Positions 24,238 to 33,775 of a stretch of 64,000 nucleotides of DNA are shown piece after piece. The notes below the pieces were generated by a model. That model was not told where the DNA came from. It was given only the letters and a program-made list of their open reading frames with translations, and made no database searches. Origin of the DNA: Bog-473 sp963840245 (GTDB lineage: Bacteria; Actinomycetota; Acidimicrobiia; Acidimicrobiales; RAAP-2). Both the position numbers and the translations under genes were made by a program. How positions within the stretch are numbered: position 1 is the stretch's first letter; each line of letters begins with the position of its first letter. The stretch lies in NCBI GenBank assembly GCA_963840245.1, contig CAWIYI010000024.1, positions 62,001 through 126,000 of the forward strand, in the 5' to 3' direction.

Positions 24238-25053
24238 TCAGGTCGCCGGAGCCCCTCCGCCGCTTCGTCCCGTCGCCGGGGGCAGGCCGCGGCGACGCTC
24301 GGCCTTGGTGAGGGCCACGAGCTCGGCGTCGGGATCATCCTCGGTCCGGAGCCACGCGAGTGCGTTCCAGAAGATGACGGGGGCGAACGCCGCCGCAGCG
24401 ACGAACCAGAGGACGGCGGAGGCGATCTGCTGGTCGGCCGGGGCGCTCAGGCCTCCCGCCGCATGGTGGAAGTTGCGATAGAAGTCGTGGTCGGACAGGC
24501 CGACCACGTAGGCGAGGATCCAGAACGCCCACATGGCGAAGGCGGCCAGCACGGCGCGCCGGAGGTGTCCCGAGCGGGGGGCGAGGGGCGGCGATGCCAC
24601 GAGTTCGAGCCAGAGGCCCAGCCCGAAGATCAGGAGGCATGCCGCCTCGGGGACAGCGAACCAGCCGTGGCGTGCCACCGCCCCCACCCCTCCCGGAGCG
24701 TGCCAGGCCACGGCCACCCCGAGGTCGCAGGCGATGAAGGCAAGCGACCAGGGGAGCTCACGGTGGCGCCGTCGCCGGTCGGCGACCCGGTCGGCGATTC
24801 TCGGTGGGTTCGCCGCCCCTCCGTCGCCCGCCAGGCGCAGCAGGCGCCATGGAGCACCGGCCACCACCAGCGCAGGAACGACGATGGCGAAGAGCGAGAA
24901 CTGCAGTGTGGCGACGTACTCGCTGTGCCGGGCGGCTCCGGAGAGCGGCGGGACCAGCCCGACCACCAGGACAACGGCGGCACCAGTGAGGCACCAGGGC
25001 CGCCACGGTTCGCCGCGCTCAGGGGGCCGCACGTCGGCGGCCCCGCTGTTCAT
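24238..25053 (-). CDS. Cytochrome c oxidase assembly protein, caa3-type CtaG family (copy 1)
   Basis: 271 aa, about seven hydrophobic segments. Family features: LQFSLFAIVVPALVVAGAPW near the N-terminus, CDLGVAVAWHAPG in the middle and DFYRNFHHAAGGLSAPADQQ near the end (compare PFADQQIGAAILWICGDFWA in copy 2). The His residues in these segments may bind metal. Needed for caa3 oxidase formation in Bacillus. The start overlaps the stop of the 36-aa peptide gene. Last gene of the oxidase operon. Confidence 0.82.
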   Translation of the reverse strand: MNSGAADVRPPERGEPWRPWCLTGAAVVLVVGLVPPLSGAARHSEYVATLQFSLFAIVVPALVVAGAPWRLLRLAGDGGAANPPRIADRVADRRRRHRELPWSLAFIACDLGVAVAWHAPGGVGAVARHGWFAVPEAACLLIFGLGLWLELVASPPLAPRSGHLRRAVLAAFAMWAFWILAYVVGLSDHDFYRNFHHAAGGLSAPADQQIASAVLWFVAAAAFAPVIFWNALAWLRTEDDPDAELVALTKAERRRGLPPATGRSGGGAPAT

Positions 25054-25160
25054 TGCGTTGGTCGGCGCTGGAAGAAGCCCCAGAGCAGCACGACAGCCAG
25101 CACGCCGAGGGGAATGGCGAACGTCAGTGCCTGGGTGCTCGCGACATCGGCTGTGATCAC
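25050..25160 (-). CDS. 36-residue single-pass membrane peptide of the oxidase operon
   Basis: Start GTG 25160, stop TGA 25050-25052 overlapping the ctaG ATG. A good GGAGG lies about nine bases upstream. Sequence: MITADVASTQ, then ALTFAIPLGVLAVVLLWGFF (membrane helix), then QRRPTQ. Position between subunit III and ctaG suggests a small oxidase subunit such as those found in other haem-copper oxidases. Too short for normal gene callers, so it is easily missed. Confidence 0.7.
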   Translation of the reverse strand: MITADVASTQALTFAIPLGVLAVVLLWGFFQRRPTQ

Positions 25161-25178
25161 GGGTTCACCCCTCCAGGC

Positions 25179-25856
25179 TCAGATGACATACAACAGTAGC
25201 CAGAAGAGCGTTGCGATCAGGGCAATGAAGCCCCAGAAGTACGTGCACCCGTTGAGGTTGGCCCGGAACAGGCGCGCCACGGGGAGGGTCGAATCGGGGG
25301 CGCCACCGTCCTGGGCGATGGCCCGGCGCAGCCGGATCTCCCTGGCCAGGATCGTCTCGATCCAGTAGGTCCCGCTCAAGACGAGCGCGATGTTCATGGC
25401 GCCCCAGGCGATGAAGCACGATGCGTACCCGCTCGACCCCGGGAAGAACGGCAGGACCGTCAACTGCCAGATCTGGAGGCCGATGACGATCAGTCCTCCG
25501 AGGACGGCCGTCCAGCCGGCCACCTGCCAGTCCAGGGTCTGCTTCTCGCGGAAGCGCCGGTCGCCGAACTGGACCAGGAGCGCGCTGGCCACCGTGATGG
25601 CGAAGATCGCTGCGCCGGTCGCCGTGGGCGCGGTGATCCCCTTGGGCCGCCAGAGATTTTCGTTGTTCGCCGAGCGCAGGTAGAAGTATGCGAACGCAAG
25701 AGCGGCGAAGGCGAAGGCCCAGATACCGATGACGAGCCGGCCTCCGGTCCACAGGGCTCCTTCCTGGGCCCGGAGTTCGAACGCGATCTCCTCGGGGGTC
25801 TCCCTCAGCTGGACGAAGCTCTCGAACTGCTGGTTGTCGACTGGGTTCTGGTCCAT
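25179..25856 (-). CDS. ctaE: Cytochrome c oxidase subunit III
   Basis: 225 aa from ATG 25856. Five hydrophobic helices; typical subunit III segments are FAFAALAFAYFYLRSANNEN, WTAVLGGLIVIGLQIWQLTV and the C-terminal NGCTYFWGFIALIATLFWLL. The internal helices and GTYWIETI fit the subunit III fold. It is 11 bases after subunit I. A long open frame runs past 25856 through ctaD but is a shadow. Confidence 0.88.
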   Translation of the reverse strand: MDQNPVDNQQFESFVQLRETPEEIAFELRAQEGALWTGGRLVIGIWAFAFAALAFAYFYLRSANNENLWRPKGITAPTATGAAIFAITVASALLVQFGDRRFREKQTLDWQVAGWTAVLGGLIVIGLQIWQLTVLPFFPGSSGYASCFIAWGAMNIALVLSGTYWIETILAREIRLRRAIAQDGGAPDSTLPVARLFRANLNGCTYFWGFIALIATLFWLLLYVI

Positions 25857-25867
25857 GGCCTCCGCGC

Positions 25868-27877
25868 TCACAGTATTGGGGGTCGCGGATCGCCGTCGCC
25901 GTCCGCCCCGGCCCCGAGCTCCTCGTGACCGACCGAGCCGGCGGGAGCGGCCACCGACATGGCCATCCCCAGATCGGCCACCGGCGCCGCGTCGGGCTCG
26001 CCGTAGTGGTACGGGTCGTTCAGCACGACGGGGATGTGCTCGAAGTTGAACCAGGGCACCGGGGTGGGTGTCTGCCACTCCAAGCCGAGCGAATGCCAGG
26101 GGTTGGGTGGCGCCTCGTGCGGCGTCAGGTAGATCGACCAGACGAAGTTGATGATGAAGAAGAAGAACGATGCGCCGAGGAGATACGCGCTGATGCTCGA
26201 AATGTCGTTCAAGGTCTGCAGGTTCGTGGCGTACTCGAACACGCGCCGCGGCTGGCCCAGCAAGCCCACGAGGAACAGTGGGAAGAAGGTGCAGTTGAAG
26301 AAGATGAAGAAGGTCCAGAAGTGCCACTTGCTGAGCTTGCGGTTCAGCGTCTTGCCGGTGATCTTCGGGAACCAGTAATAGAACCCAGCGAACAGGGCGA
26401 AGATGAGCCCGCCCATGATCGTGTAGTGGAAGTGCGCGAGCACGAAGAAGCTGCCGTGGACGGTGACGTTGACGGGGACGTCGGACAGGAACACGCCGGT
26501 CACTCCACCGATCAGGAAGTTGAACAGCATTCCCAGGCAGAAGAGCATCGGGGTGTCGAATCTGATTTTCGCTTTCCACAGCGTGCCCAGTGTGACCAGG
26601 AAGAGGAACCCCGTTGGAATGGAGATGAGCTCCGTCGTCAGCATGAAGAGCGGCCGCATGTCCGGGTTGATGCCGCTCTGGAACAGGTGGTGTTGCCAGA
26701 CGAAGAAGGACAGCAGCGTGACGCCGAGCATGCCGGCCGCCGCCACCTTGTAGGCGAACAGGGGCTTACGGGTGAAGACCGGAATGATCTCCATGACGAT
26801 CCCGAAGCCGGGGAGCGCCATGATGTACACCTCCGGATGGCCGAAGAACCAGAAGAGGTTCTGCCACAGGAAGTTGCTGCCGCCGTGCTCGTTGACGAAG
26901 AACGCGGTCTGGGCGGTGCGGTCCAGGATGCCGAGCAGCGCCGAGACGACGAGGGTCGGGGTGGCCAGCGTGAGGAGGGCGGTGGTGGCCAGGATCCCCC
27001 AGGCGAAGATCGGCAGACGGCTCCAGGTCATGCCCGGCGCCCGGTAGTTGATGATGGTGGCGGCCAAATTGAACCCGGCCAGGATCATGCCGATCCCGAT
27101 GACGGCGAAGCCGACCAGGTAGGAGTCCATCCCTCCCGCAGCCTGTGTCTGGAGCGGTGCGTACCCGGTCCAGCCGGTCGGGAAGCCCCCGAAGAAGAGC
27201 GCGCTCAGTATGACCAGGTACCCGGCCATGAAGATCCAGAACGAGAAGGCCTCGACGCGCGGGTAGGCCATGCGCCGGGACCCGATCATCAGGGGGATCA
27301 GCCAGTTCCCCAGGGGACCGACGACGGCCGAGGAGGCCATCATCATCATGATCGTCCCGTGTTCCCCGACGATGGCGATGTAGGTACCCGGGCCGAACAC
27401 GTGATTCGTCGGGCTGAGGAGCTCCGTGCGGATCAGCATGGCGAGGAGCCCGCCGGTGAACAGGAAGGTCAGGACGCCGACCGCATACTGCCACCCGACG
27501 ACCTTGTGGTCGTCGGTCATCTTGAAGTAGCGCACCCAGCTCCGCTGCGGGGGCTGGGGAGCGAGCTCGTAGCCGAGGATCTTCGCGAGCGGGTAATTCA
27601 AGCCGCCGATACCGGCCATCCATCCGGCCACTCCAAAGGACAGCCCGAGGACGATGGCGACATCGTTCAGGTCGCTTGCTCCCTGAGTCTGCAGGTAGCC
27701 GCTGGCGATGACGTTGCCCAGCCAGTGGCCGATGAGGTACCCGACGACCCCTCCGGCCATCGCCCACAGGACGTTGGGGCGCAGCCACTCCGAACGGAGT
27801 GAGGGCGGCGGCGGGAGGCCCAGGTCCTCCTCCCCGGGGTACTCGAACTCGGGGACCTGTGTGGTGTCAATGGCCAT
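25868..27877 (-). CDS. ctaD: Cytochrome c oxidase subunit I
   Basis: 669 aa haem-copper oxidase subunit I. Low-spin haem His in AIVGEHGTIMMMM; CuB His and cross-linking Tyr in WFFGHPEVYIMALPGFG; the His pair in FFVWQHHLF; haem a3/a His in VLAHFHYTIMGG. The N-terminus has two additional membrane helices (VLWAMAGGVVGYLIGHWLGN and VAIVLGLSFGVAGWMAGIGG) before the usual core, and there is an Ala/Gly/Asp-rich C-terminal tail. Start ATG 27877, next to the ctaC stop. It reduces O2 to water and pumps protons in the cytoplasmic membrane. Confidence 0.95.
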   Translation of the reverse strand: MAIDTTQVPEFEYPGEEDLGLPPPPSLRSEWLRPNVLWAMAGGVVGYLIGHWLGNVIASGYLQTQGASDLNDVAIVLGLSFGVAGWMAGIGGLNYPLAKILGYELAPQPPQRSWVRYFKMTDDHKVVGWQYAVGVLTFLFTGGLLAMLIRTELLSPTNHVFGPGTYIAIVGEHGTIMMMMASSAVVGPLGNWLIPLMIGSRRMAYPRVEAFSFWIFMAGYLVILSALFFGGFPTGWTGYAPLQTQAAGGMDSYLVGFAVIGIGMILAGFNLAATIINYRAPGMTWSRLPIFAWGILATTALLTLATPTLVVSALLGILDRTAQTAFFVNEHGGSNFLWQNLFWFFGHPEVYIMALPGFGIVMEIIPVFTRKPLFAYKVAAAGMLGVTLLSFFVWQHHLFQSGINPDMRPLFMLTTELISIPTGFLFLVTLGTLWKAKIRFDTPMLFCLGMLFNFLIGGVTGVFLSDVPVNVTVHGSFFVLAHFHYTIMGGLIFALFAGFYYWFPKITGKTLNRKLSKWHFWTFFIFFNCTFFPLFLVGLLGQPRRVFEYATNLQTLNDISSISAYLLGASFFFFIINFVWSIYLTPHEAPPNPWHSLGLEWQTPTPVPWFNFEHIPVVLNDPYHYGEPDAAPVADLGMAMSVAAPAGSVGHEELGAGADGDGDPRPPIL

Positions 27878-27878
27878 G

Positions 27879-28856
27879 TCAGCCTCCACCCTTCGGCTGT
27901 GGAGCGCCGTACTGCTCCACGTGGGAGTACGGATCGACGTTGTCCGGGTAGTACCCGCCGTCCGCACCGTTGGCATCGGGGGTATAGGTGAGCGCGTACG
28001 GCGGGAGCAGTTTGGTGTTCCGGCGCAGCCTCGCCTCCGTCGTCTTGGCCCAGGACACGAACTGCTGTGGTCGGACGACCACCCCGTTGTTGTACATGGC
28101 GCCGTGCCAGATGCCGCAGAGCTCGGAGCAGCGCACAGTGAAGGAGCCGAGCTGTTGGGTCGTCGTGTAGGCGACGTTGTTGTAGTCGGGGTTGGCATCG
28201 GCCTTCACGTTGAGCTGGTAGGCCCAGAAGCTGTGGATCACGTCGAGCGAGGTCACGTTGAACCGGATCGTGGTGTTGTCCGGGACGACCAGCTCGTTGG
28301 TCTCGAAGCCTCCGAACGTGGGGTACCGGTACGTGAACTTCCACTGTTGGCCGATCACCTGAATGGGCAGAACGGTCTTTGAGGTCGGGGTCCAGATCGG
28401 ACTGGACCCCTGGCCGCCCCCTGCTCCACCGGGCTGGACGAGCTCGTAGGTCCCGAAGCCGGCGAGGAACAACACGATGACCGACGTGGTCAGGATCCAG
28501 CCCAGCTGAATCCCGTAGTGCCCCTGTGCGTCCGGGCCGCCGACAGGATCGGGCCCGCCTCGCGACGCCCGCCACACCACGAAGGCGTAGATGAAGTAGA
28601 TCCACACGGCCAGGAGGACGGGCAGGGCGATCACGAACAGCACGTTGAAGTCGAACTGTGCCCCCTGAGCGGTGTCGGTCATCGTCCCGGGCGGGATGTG
28701 GGGCCCGGCCAGGAAGTAGAAGAGCGGGTCGAGAATGGCCGACAGAACGACCCAGATGGCGATCAGCCGCCACCAGTGATGGGTCTCGTCTTGGGGCCTC
28801 GTCGAATCGGGTCCGGCGGGCGTCGCGGCGGACTCCGCCGCTGCCGTCTCGCTCAT
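27879..28856 (-). CDS. ctaC: Cytochrome c oxidase subunit II (CuA)
   Basis: 325 aa. After a short Ala-rich N-terminus there are hydrophobic segments at about 30-50, 68-95 and 115-138, and then a CuA cupredoxin domain: His208 in SLDVIHSFW and the complete motif CSELCGIWHGAM with Cys243, Cys247, His251 and Met254. CuA accepts electrons from cytochrome c. A polar C-terminal tail of about 60 residues follows, without a haem-binding CxxCH. ATGA overlap with the upstream cupredoxin gene. Confidence 0.94.
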   Translation of the reverse strand: MSETAAAESAATPAGPDSTRPQDETHHWWRLIAIWVVLSAILDPLFYFLAGPHIPPGTMTDTAQGAQFDFNVLFVIALPVLLAVWIYFIYAFVVWRASRGGPDPVGGPDAQGHYGIQLGWILTTSVIVLFLAGFGTYELVQPGGAGGGQGSSPIWTPTSKTVLPIQVIGQQWKFTYRYPTFGGFETNELVVPDNTTIRFNVTSLDVIHSFWAYQLNVKADANPDYNNVAYTTTQQLGSFTVRCSELCGIWHGAMYNNGVVVRPQQFVSWAKTTEARLRRNTKLLPPYALTYTPDANGADGGYYPDNVDPYSHVEQYGAPQPKGGG

Positions 28857-29557
28857 GCGACCACCTTCATGAAGCCACCCATGTAGCCCAGCGTGGACAT
28901 AGGGCCCCCGTTGCCGAAGAGCCATCCCGACGCGCACGGGACGAAGCACTGCCAACGGTAGTTGCCGGGCCCCGGGGTGATGAAGGAGAACCTGATGACC
29001 TTGTGCGGTGAGCTCGTGGTGCACGGCGCCGCCGCGCAGAGGTTGGCGTTGCCGTTGTTGGCGTACAGCGGCACGTTGATCCCGATGGAAGGGATGGAGA
29101 AGGTGTGGGCGACGCCGTTGCCGACGTTGGAATTGAGCACGCGGAACGGCTTGCCGTTGAGCGTCGCCACGTTGCCGGCCGTTCCGGTCACCTGGCCGAG
29201 CTGCTGGTTGCGCAGGGGGCTGCCGGAGTCGTACTGAACGATGGTGACGTTGAGGCGCGTGTCCGCGGGGACCTGGAACACCGTGGTGTGGACCCACTGA
29301 CCCTGCGGCGACCGGACGAGGTATGAGACCCAGTCCGGATGGCTGCCCGACCCAAAGGCCCCGACCGTCTGCAGGTTGACGTTGATCGATTGGCCCGAGC
29401 CCTCCGAGGAGAAGTCCACGGTGGGTGGCGTTCCGAGGAGGTTGACGATGAGGACGACGGCGGCCACGGCGCAAAGGGCAAAGAGGACGGCCGTCACGGC
29501 CACCTTCCACGCCAGGCTCATCAGCCCCTCCCGGTAGAAGTCTCCGTTGCTCTTCAT
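28853..29557 (-). CDS. Membrane-anchored cupredoxin resembling a CuA domain
   Basis: 234 aa from ATG 29557. One membrane helix (about 14-41), then a cupredoxin-type domain whose C-terminal half mimics subunit II: VAHTFSIPSIGINVPL with His151 in the place of the first CuA His, and CFVPC with Cys204/Cys208 spaced as in CuA. The second CuA His (CGxxHxxM) is missing; the segment reads CASGWLFGNGGPMSTLGYMG, with Met but no His. It may carry one copper, bind copper in transit, or be metal-free. Immediately upstream of ctaC with ATGA overlap. Confidence 0.78.
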   Translation of the reverse strand: MKSNGDFYREGLMSLAWKVAVTAVLFALCAVAAVVLIVNLLGTPPTVDFSSEGSGQSINVNLQTVGAFGSGSHPDWVSYLVRSPQGQWVHTTVFQVPADTRLNVTIVQYDSGSPLRNQQLGQVTGTAGNVATLNGKPFRVLNSNVGNGVAHTFSIPSIGINVPLYANNGNANLCAAAPCTTSSPHKVIRFSFITPGPGNYRWQCFVPCASGWLFGNGGPMSTLGYMGGFMKVVA

Positions 29558-29671
29558 CCCCTGGACCCCACCAAGGGACTCGTCTTGGACGTTACGGTTC
29601 CGTTGCTTTCGAGTCAACCATTTCTGTGCAACGGCTGTATCCCAACTGGAATCCGGCTGGGTCTGGCGGAG

Positions 29672-30590
29672 TCAGCCCTGGCCGGCCCCATCACCGGAGG
29701 CCCGGAACGCTTCGAGGGGAGGTCCCGGGTCACGATGGAACAACCGGTCGACTCCCAGCGAGAAACCCCCTGCGCTGTCGATGGCGCGCCGAATGGTCAC
29801 CGCGAGTGCGGGCACGGCCCAGAAGTCACCGCAGATCCACAGGATGGCGGCGCCGATCTGCTGGTCGGCGAAGGGCGAGAGCGTGACGCCCGGTACGTGG
29901 GCGTAGGCCGCGTACCAGCTTCCCGCAGTGAAGAGTGAGAGCGACATGGCCATGACGAACATCGCGACGTTGGTCGAGAGGATGGCGCCGACCTGCCAGA
30001 GCGGAGAGGCCTTCAGCCGGAAGGGGTACGACGGGATGATCTGCAGCCAGAACAGGACCCCGGTGACGAAGAAGCTGGCGTGCATCAGCCAGATGTGCAC
30101 CGTCTGGTTCTCCTGCGCGGCGTCGAAGAGCGCCGGGACGTGCCAGAGCACCATCACCAGGTTGAACGAGATCAGCGCCGTCCAGGGGTTGACGGCGAAC
30201 CGCCCGACCGCCCTCAGCGGCTGGGAAAAGCGTCCGAGGAGAACGGAGCGGATGAGCCGTCGCCGCGGCCCCACCGGCAGATCCGTGGAGGAGCGGCAGC
30301 CAGGGGGCCCCGGCGACGATGAGGATCGGAGCGAAGAAGGCAATCAGGATGTGCTCGATCATGTGCACGAAGAAGTAGTCGTCCGCCCAGTAGTCGATGG
30401 GTGACGTGACCGCGATGAGGAGAAGTGCGAGCCCGCCGTAGAAAAAGAGTGATCGGAGGCGCCGGCTCCGGCTCCGCTCCGGGATCGAGCGTCGGCGCAG
30501 ATTGGCGAGACCGAGCTCGTTGACGACCACGATGACCGCCACGACCACCACGAAGGGGTCGAAGCTCCAGTTGTCGACGAGGTAGTTCAC
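29672..30590 (-). CDS. ctaG: Cytochrome c oxidase assembly protein, caa3-type CtaG family (copy 2, one frame break)
   Basis: About 305 aa, polytopic. The N-terminal part NYLVDNWSFDPFVVVVAVIV and WADDYFFVHMIEHILIAFFA joins, after a frame change at about 30284, DLPVGPRRRLIRSVLLGRFS, VLWHVPALFDAAQENQTVHI and SFFVTGVLFWLQIIPSYPFR. The HMIEH and WHVPALFD motifs are characteristic of the caa3_CtaG family. It lies upstream of the cupredoxin gene in the oxidase operon. Confidence 0.88.
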
Positions 30591-30640
30591 CGGGCGGATC
30601 CGTCCCTTGTGCGCCTGCGCGTCACGGTAGCCCCCGTCCG

Positions 30641-31835
30641 CTACGAAGACGAGCCGTAGGCGATGGGCACCTGGGTGGTCTGCACACGGCTCCAGGTGGC
30701 TCCCGACGGGGTGAGTTCGAAGACGCGCAGTGTGCTCCCGTTGACGCTGAAGACGTCGACCGGTGGGGCATCCACGGTCGGCGTGTCGCCGGGGAAGGCG
30801 AGTCCCGCCGCTCCGGAGGGCGGCGGCGGCAGGGAGGACCAGGCTCGTCCACCTGGTCCCACGTCGAAGACGGCCCGCTTGGAGTTCGGCGTGCTGACCA
30901 GGACCGCGACCCGCCCGTCCGCCCCGACGGCGCTGGCGCGGACAGCGTCGGCGTTCGGCACGGGAAGCGGGGCCGACATGGTCCAGACGGAATCATTTTC
31001 CGCCCAGGCGACTTCGAGCACCTCATGCCCCGCCCCGCCCACGGTGGCGAGCAGCGTCGTCACCCCGCCGGATGTCTCCAGCCGCAAGACGCCGATTGCT
31101 CCCCTCCCGCGACCGACGGCCAAGGTGGGGCCTGCCAATTGCCACGACCCGTCGGTTTGCCTGAACAGGCCCACCCGGGCACCACGCTCGCAGCCGGTGG
31201 CGACGAGCGGGGCGCCCGTCACCGAGAACGCGACCGCGGCGATCGCCGAGACAGTCACACGAGGGCGCAGCCCTGCGGAGCGCGGCGGTCGAGATCAGCG
31301 GCGCCCAGGAACCGAGGCTCTTGGACGCGGCCAAGACCGTGCCGTCGCGCACGACGGCCAGCCCGGCGGGGGTGCCTGACGTCTCGATCGCCAGTGCATC
31401 GGCCGACCTCGCCAGGCCGCCCGGAAGGAAGACGGGACTCCAGGAGGATCCTCCATCACTGCTCGAGGACAGGGGCGAGAAACGGAGCAACGCGCTCGGG
31501 AGCACGCCGGCGGCGATCGAATCGCCCGAAACGCCGGCAACCAGGCCGCCGTTGTCGGCCGTCCCCTCGGGCGTGACGAGCGTCCAATGTGAGGATCCCG
31601 GCACGGCGTGGAACAGCTCCCAGAACGTGTTGCTCTGCTCCGAGAGCTGGCCCATCGGGAGCGTCGACCAGGAGCCGTCGGGTGTCGAGACGCCGCTCGC
31701 CGGGAGCGCCGGGACGGTCGCACCTCCCGCCGGGAACGCCGAGACGACGGCCCAGAGGACGCATCCCGCCATGCCGAGGATGGGCCAGCGGACCACGCGG
31801 AGCCGACGGGCCACCGTGGCCGGGACCGACCTCAC
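30641..31835 (-). CDS. Secreted or anchored protein with sialidase-like repeat motifs (one frame break)
   Basis: About 397 aa. N-terminal hydrophobic segment PILGMAGCVLWAVVSAFPAG (signal peptide or anchor), then an extracytoplasmic beta-rich domain with SSSDGGSSWSPVFLPGG, which resembles the Asp-box of sialidase/sortilin beta-propellers. The frame changes at about 31262, after which it reads VTVSAIAAVAFSVTGAPLVA to SRVQTTQVPIAYGSSS. No catalytic residues recognised. GTG start 31835 in a GTGA overlap with the upstream SCO fusion. Role in the oxidase operon unknown. Confidence 0.65.
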
Positions 31836-33691
31836 GAATGGACGACGTCGTCGATACGGCTCAGGAGCAGGGAGGAGAACGACGACGCGTACGACTGCGT
31901 GGGGCCAGGGTCATCGATGAGAGCGTCGCGTTCTCGACCTTGCGGGTCGATCACGAAGGCCAGGTCGCTGTGTGCCACCATCGCCCCGGCCGTCTCTGTG
32001 TTCACGAGGACGCCGTAGGAGTCCCAGACGTGCCGGAGCGCCGAGAGCGAGCCCGTGAGGTAGTACCAATTGGCCAGGTGGGTCAGGCCTTCCTGGCGGT
32101 CGAAGGCGTTGGTGAAGGTGGCGGAGCGGTAAATCGGGTTGGCCACGATGGCAACGAAGACAACGCGCGCTCCCTGGCTCGAGAGTTGCTGGTCCGCCTG
32201 GCGGAACTCCTGCGCGATGAGCGGACAGTCGGTCGTACAGACGGGGTCGAGGAAGGTCAGCGCGACCGTGTGCCCGCGCAGGCTCTCCAGGCTGACCGGG
32301 CGGCCGTCTTGGTCGGTCAGCGCGAACGGCGGCGCTGGCGAATCCAGGGAGTTGGGCGTGCCGTCGAGCGCCTCGCTGAGGATCGGATCGGTGCTTTGGC
32401 TGACCGCAGCCGCACCCATTGGCGCCGCGCCGATCACGACGACAGCCAGAGCCGCCAAGGCAGCGAACGAGCGCAGTACGTACGCGGGGGTCGCGCCCCG
32501 TAACCATGCCGCGCCCGACCGCGGATCAGGGGTCGGGGCCAAGGCGTTCGCGTTCGTGTTCGCGGCGGCCTCGTCCCCGGCGCCATTCAGAGCGGCGGCC
32601 TCGACCGGCACCCGGAAGGCGGCCAGGTACCCCGCAACGAAGAGCAGCGCCATCGGCAACATGGAGTTCGGGTCGGTGCCCAGGCCGCCGAGGAAGCCGA
32701 GGTCTTCCACCAGCACCCAGTCGGCCAGGCAGAGCACGACCAGCGCGCCGATCCCCCCGAGGACGGCTCGGCGACGGCCGCTGATGAGCAGGCCTCCGAT
32801 GGCGGACAGGGCAACGACAGCGAACAGATTGACGGCCCACCCGTGGGCATCGTCAAAGGAGCCGAACGATGCCACCCACGACGAGAGGAACCCGGGCTGC
32901 GACGTCCGCGACATCTGTCCGACCATGGACGGCAGGGTGCCACCTCGACCCTGCCAGAATCCCCTCCCCGGCCACGCCTGGAGCACCGACATGCCGATCA
33001 GGAACACTCCCCCCAGCGTCAGGATGATGCGCCCGACGCGCGGAGTCATGAAGGCTCGCTCGGGCAGCGCCACCAGGAGCCCGCCGACGCAATAGAACAG
33101 CACCGCCCCCGGGGTCCCGAAGAGCCACGTTGCACCGGGGGCAAAGATGCCCCCGAACGCCTCGCCGAAGATCCACACCACCAGGCCCCAGCCCGCGCTG
33201 GCCGCACCACCCAGGCGCGACCAGCGGCCTCGGGGGGCGACGATGAGCCAGAGGCCGAGACCGAGCTGGATCCAGACCGCTGACGAAGCAGCCTGGATCG
33301 GATGGTTGGACCAGATGCTCACGCCGGAATTGACGACGTGCTGGACCCACTGCGGCGACGAGGCGGCCGAGGGTTGGATCACGTTCGACGGAAGACCAAG
33401 CGGCATGGCCGATTGCAGTTGCAGGAGTCCGTCGAGGATCCAGAGACCGCCGAAGCCGATGCGCAGGACCTTCCGGGCGGCCGGCTCGGGCGTCGCGTCG
33501 GCCGTGACGACCGGGGTGGAACCTCCGTGAGCCCTGAGCTGCCGGTATTGCACGGTCCGGATGACGTTGAAGGCGATTGCGCAGACCGCTCCGATGAGGA
33601 GTACCACCAGGAGCTGGTGGAACAACTCGGTATGGAACGCCGAGACGATGACCGAGTTGCCGTTCTGGGGCGCGCCGCCCATGCCGGGCAT
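31832..33691 (-). CDS. Polytopic membrane domain fused to a C-terminal SCO1/SenC domain
   Basis: 619 aa. Residues 1 to about 380 contain roughly eight membrane helices (LLVVLLIGAVCAIAFNVI, IGFGGLWILDGLLQL, WIFGEAFGGIF and others) of no known family. Another helix (FAALAALAVVVIGAAPMGAA) leads into a SCO domain, residues about 440-619: PPFALTDQDGRPVSLESLRG, FLDPVCTTDCPLIAQEF (CxxxC copper site) and MVAHSDLAFVIDPQG (His ligand). The SCO part would receive copper outside the membrane. First gene of the oxidase operon. The fusion lies in one unbroken frame. Confidence 0.85.
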   Translation of the reverse strand: MPGMGGAPQNGNSVIVSAFHTELFHQLLVVLLIGAVCAIAFNVIRTVQYRQLRAHGGSTPVVTADATPEPAARKVLRIGFGGLWILDGLLQLQSAMPLGLPSNVIQPSAASSPQWVQHVVNSGVSIWSNHPIQAASSAVWIQLGLGLWLIVAPRGRWSRLGGAASAGWGLVVWIFGEAFGGIFAPGATWLFGTPGAVLFYCVGGLLVALPERAFMTPRVGRIILTLGGVFLIGMSVLQAWPGRGFWQGRGGTLPSMVGQMSRTSQPGFLSSWVASFGSFDDAHGWAVNLFAVVALSAIGGLLISGRRRAVLGGIGALVVLCLADWVLVEDLGFLGGLGTDPNSMLPMALLFVAGYLAAFRVPVEAAALNGAGDEAAANTNANALAPTPDPRSGAAWLRGATPAYVLRSFAALAALAVVVIGAAPMGAAAVSQSTDPILSEALDGTPNSLDSPAPPFALTDQDGRPVSLESLRGHTVALTFLDPVCTTDCPLIAQEFRQADQQLSSQGARVVFVAIVANPIYRSATFTNAFDRQEGLTHLANWYYLTGSLSALRHVWDSYGVLVNTETAGAMVAHSDLAFVIDPQGRERDALIDDPGPTQSYASSFSSLLLSRIDDVVHS

Positions 33692-33775
33692 GCGGATCAG
33701 CCCTCTCCGCAGGAGCTGGTGGTCGACGCCCGGCGCACCGCGCGGAGGATACTGCCGTCGGCGGGGAGGCAGCTA

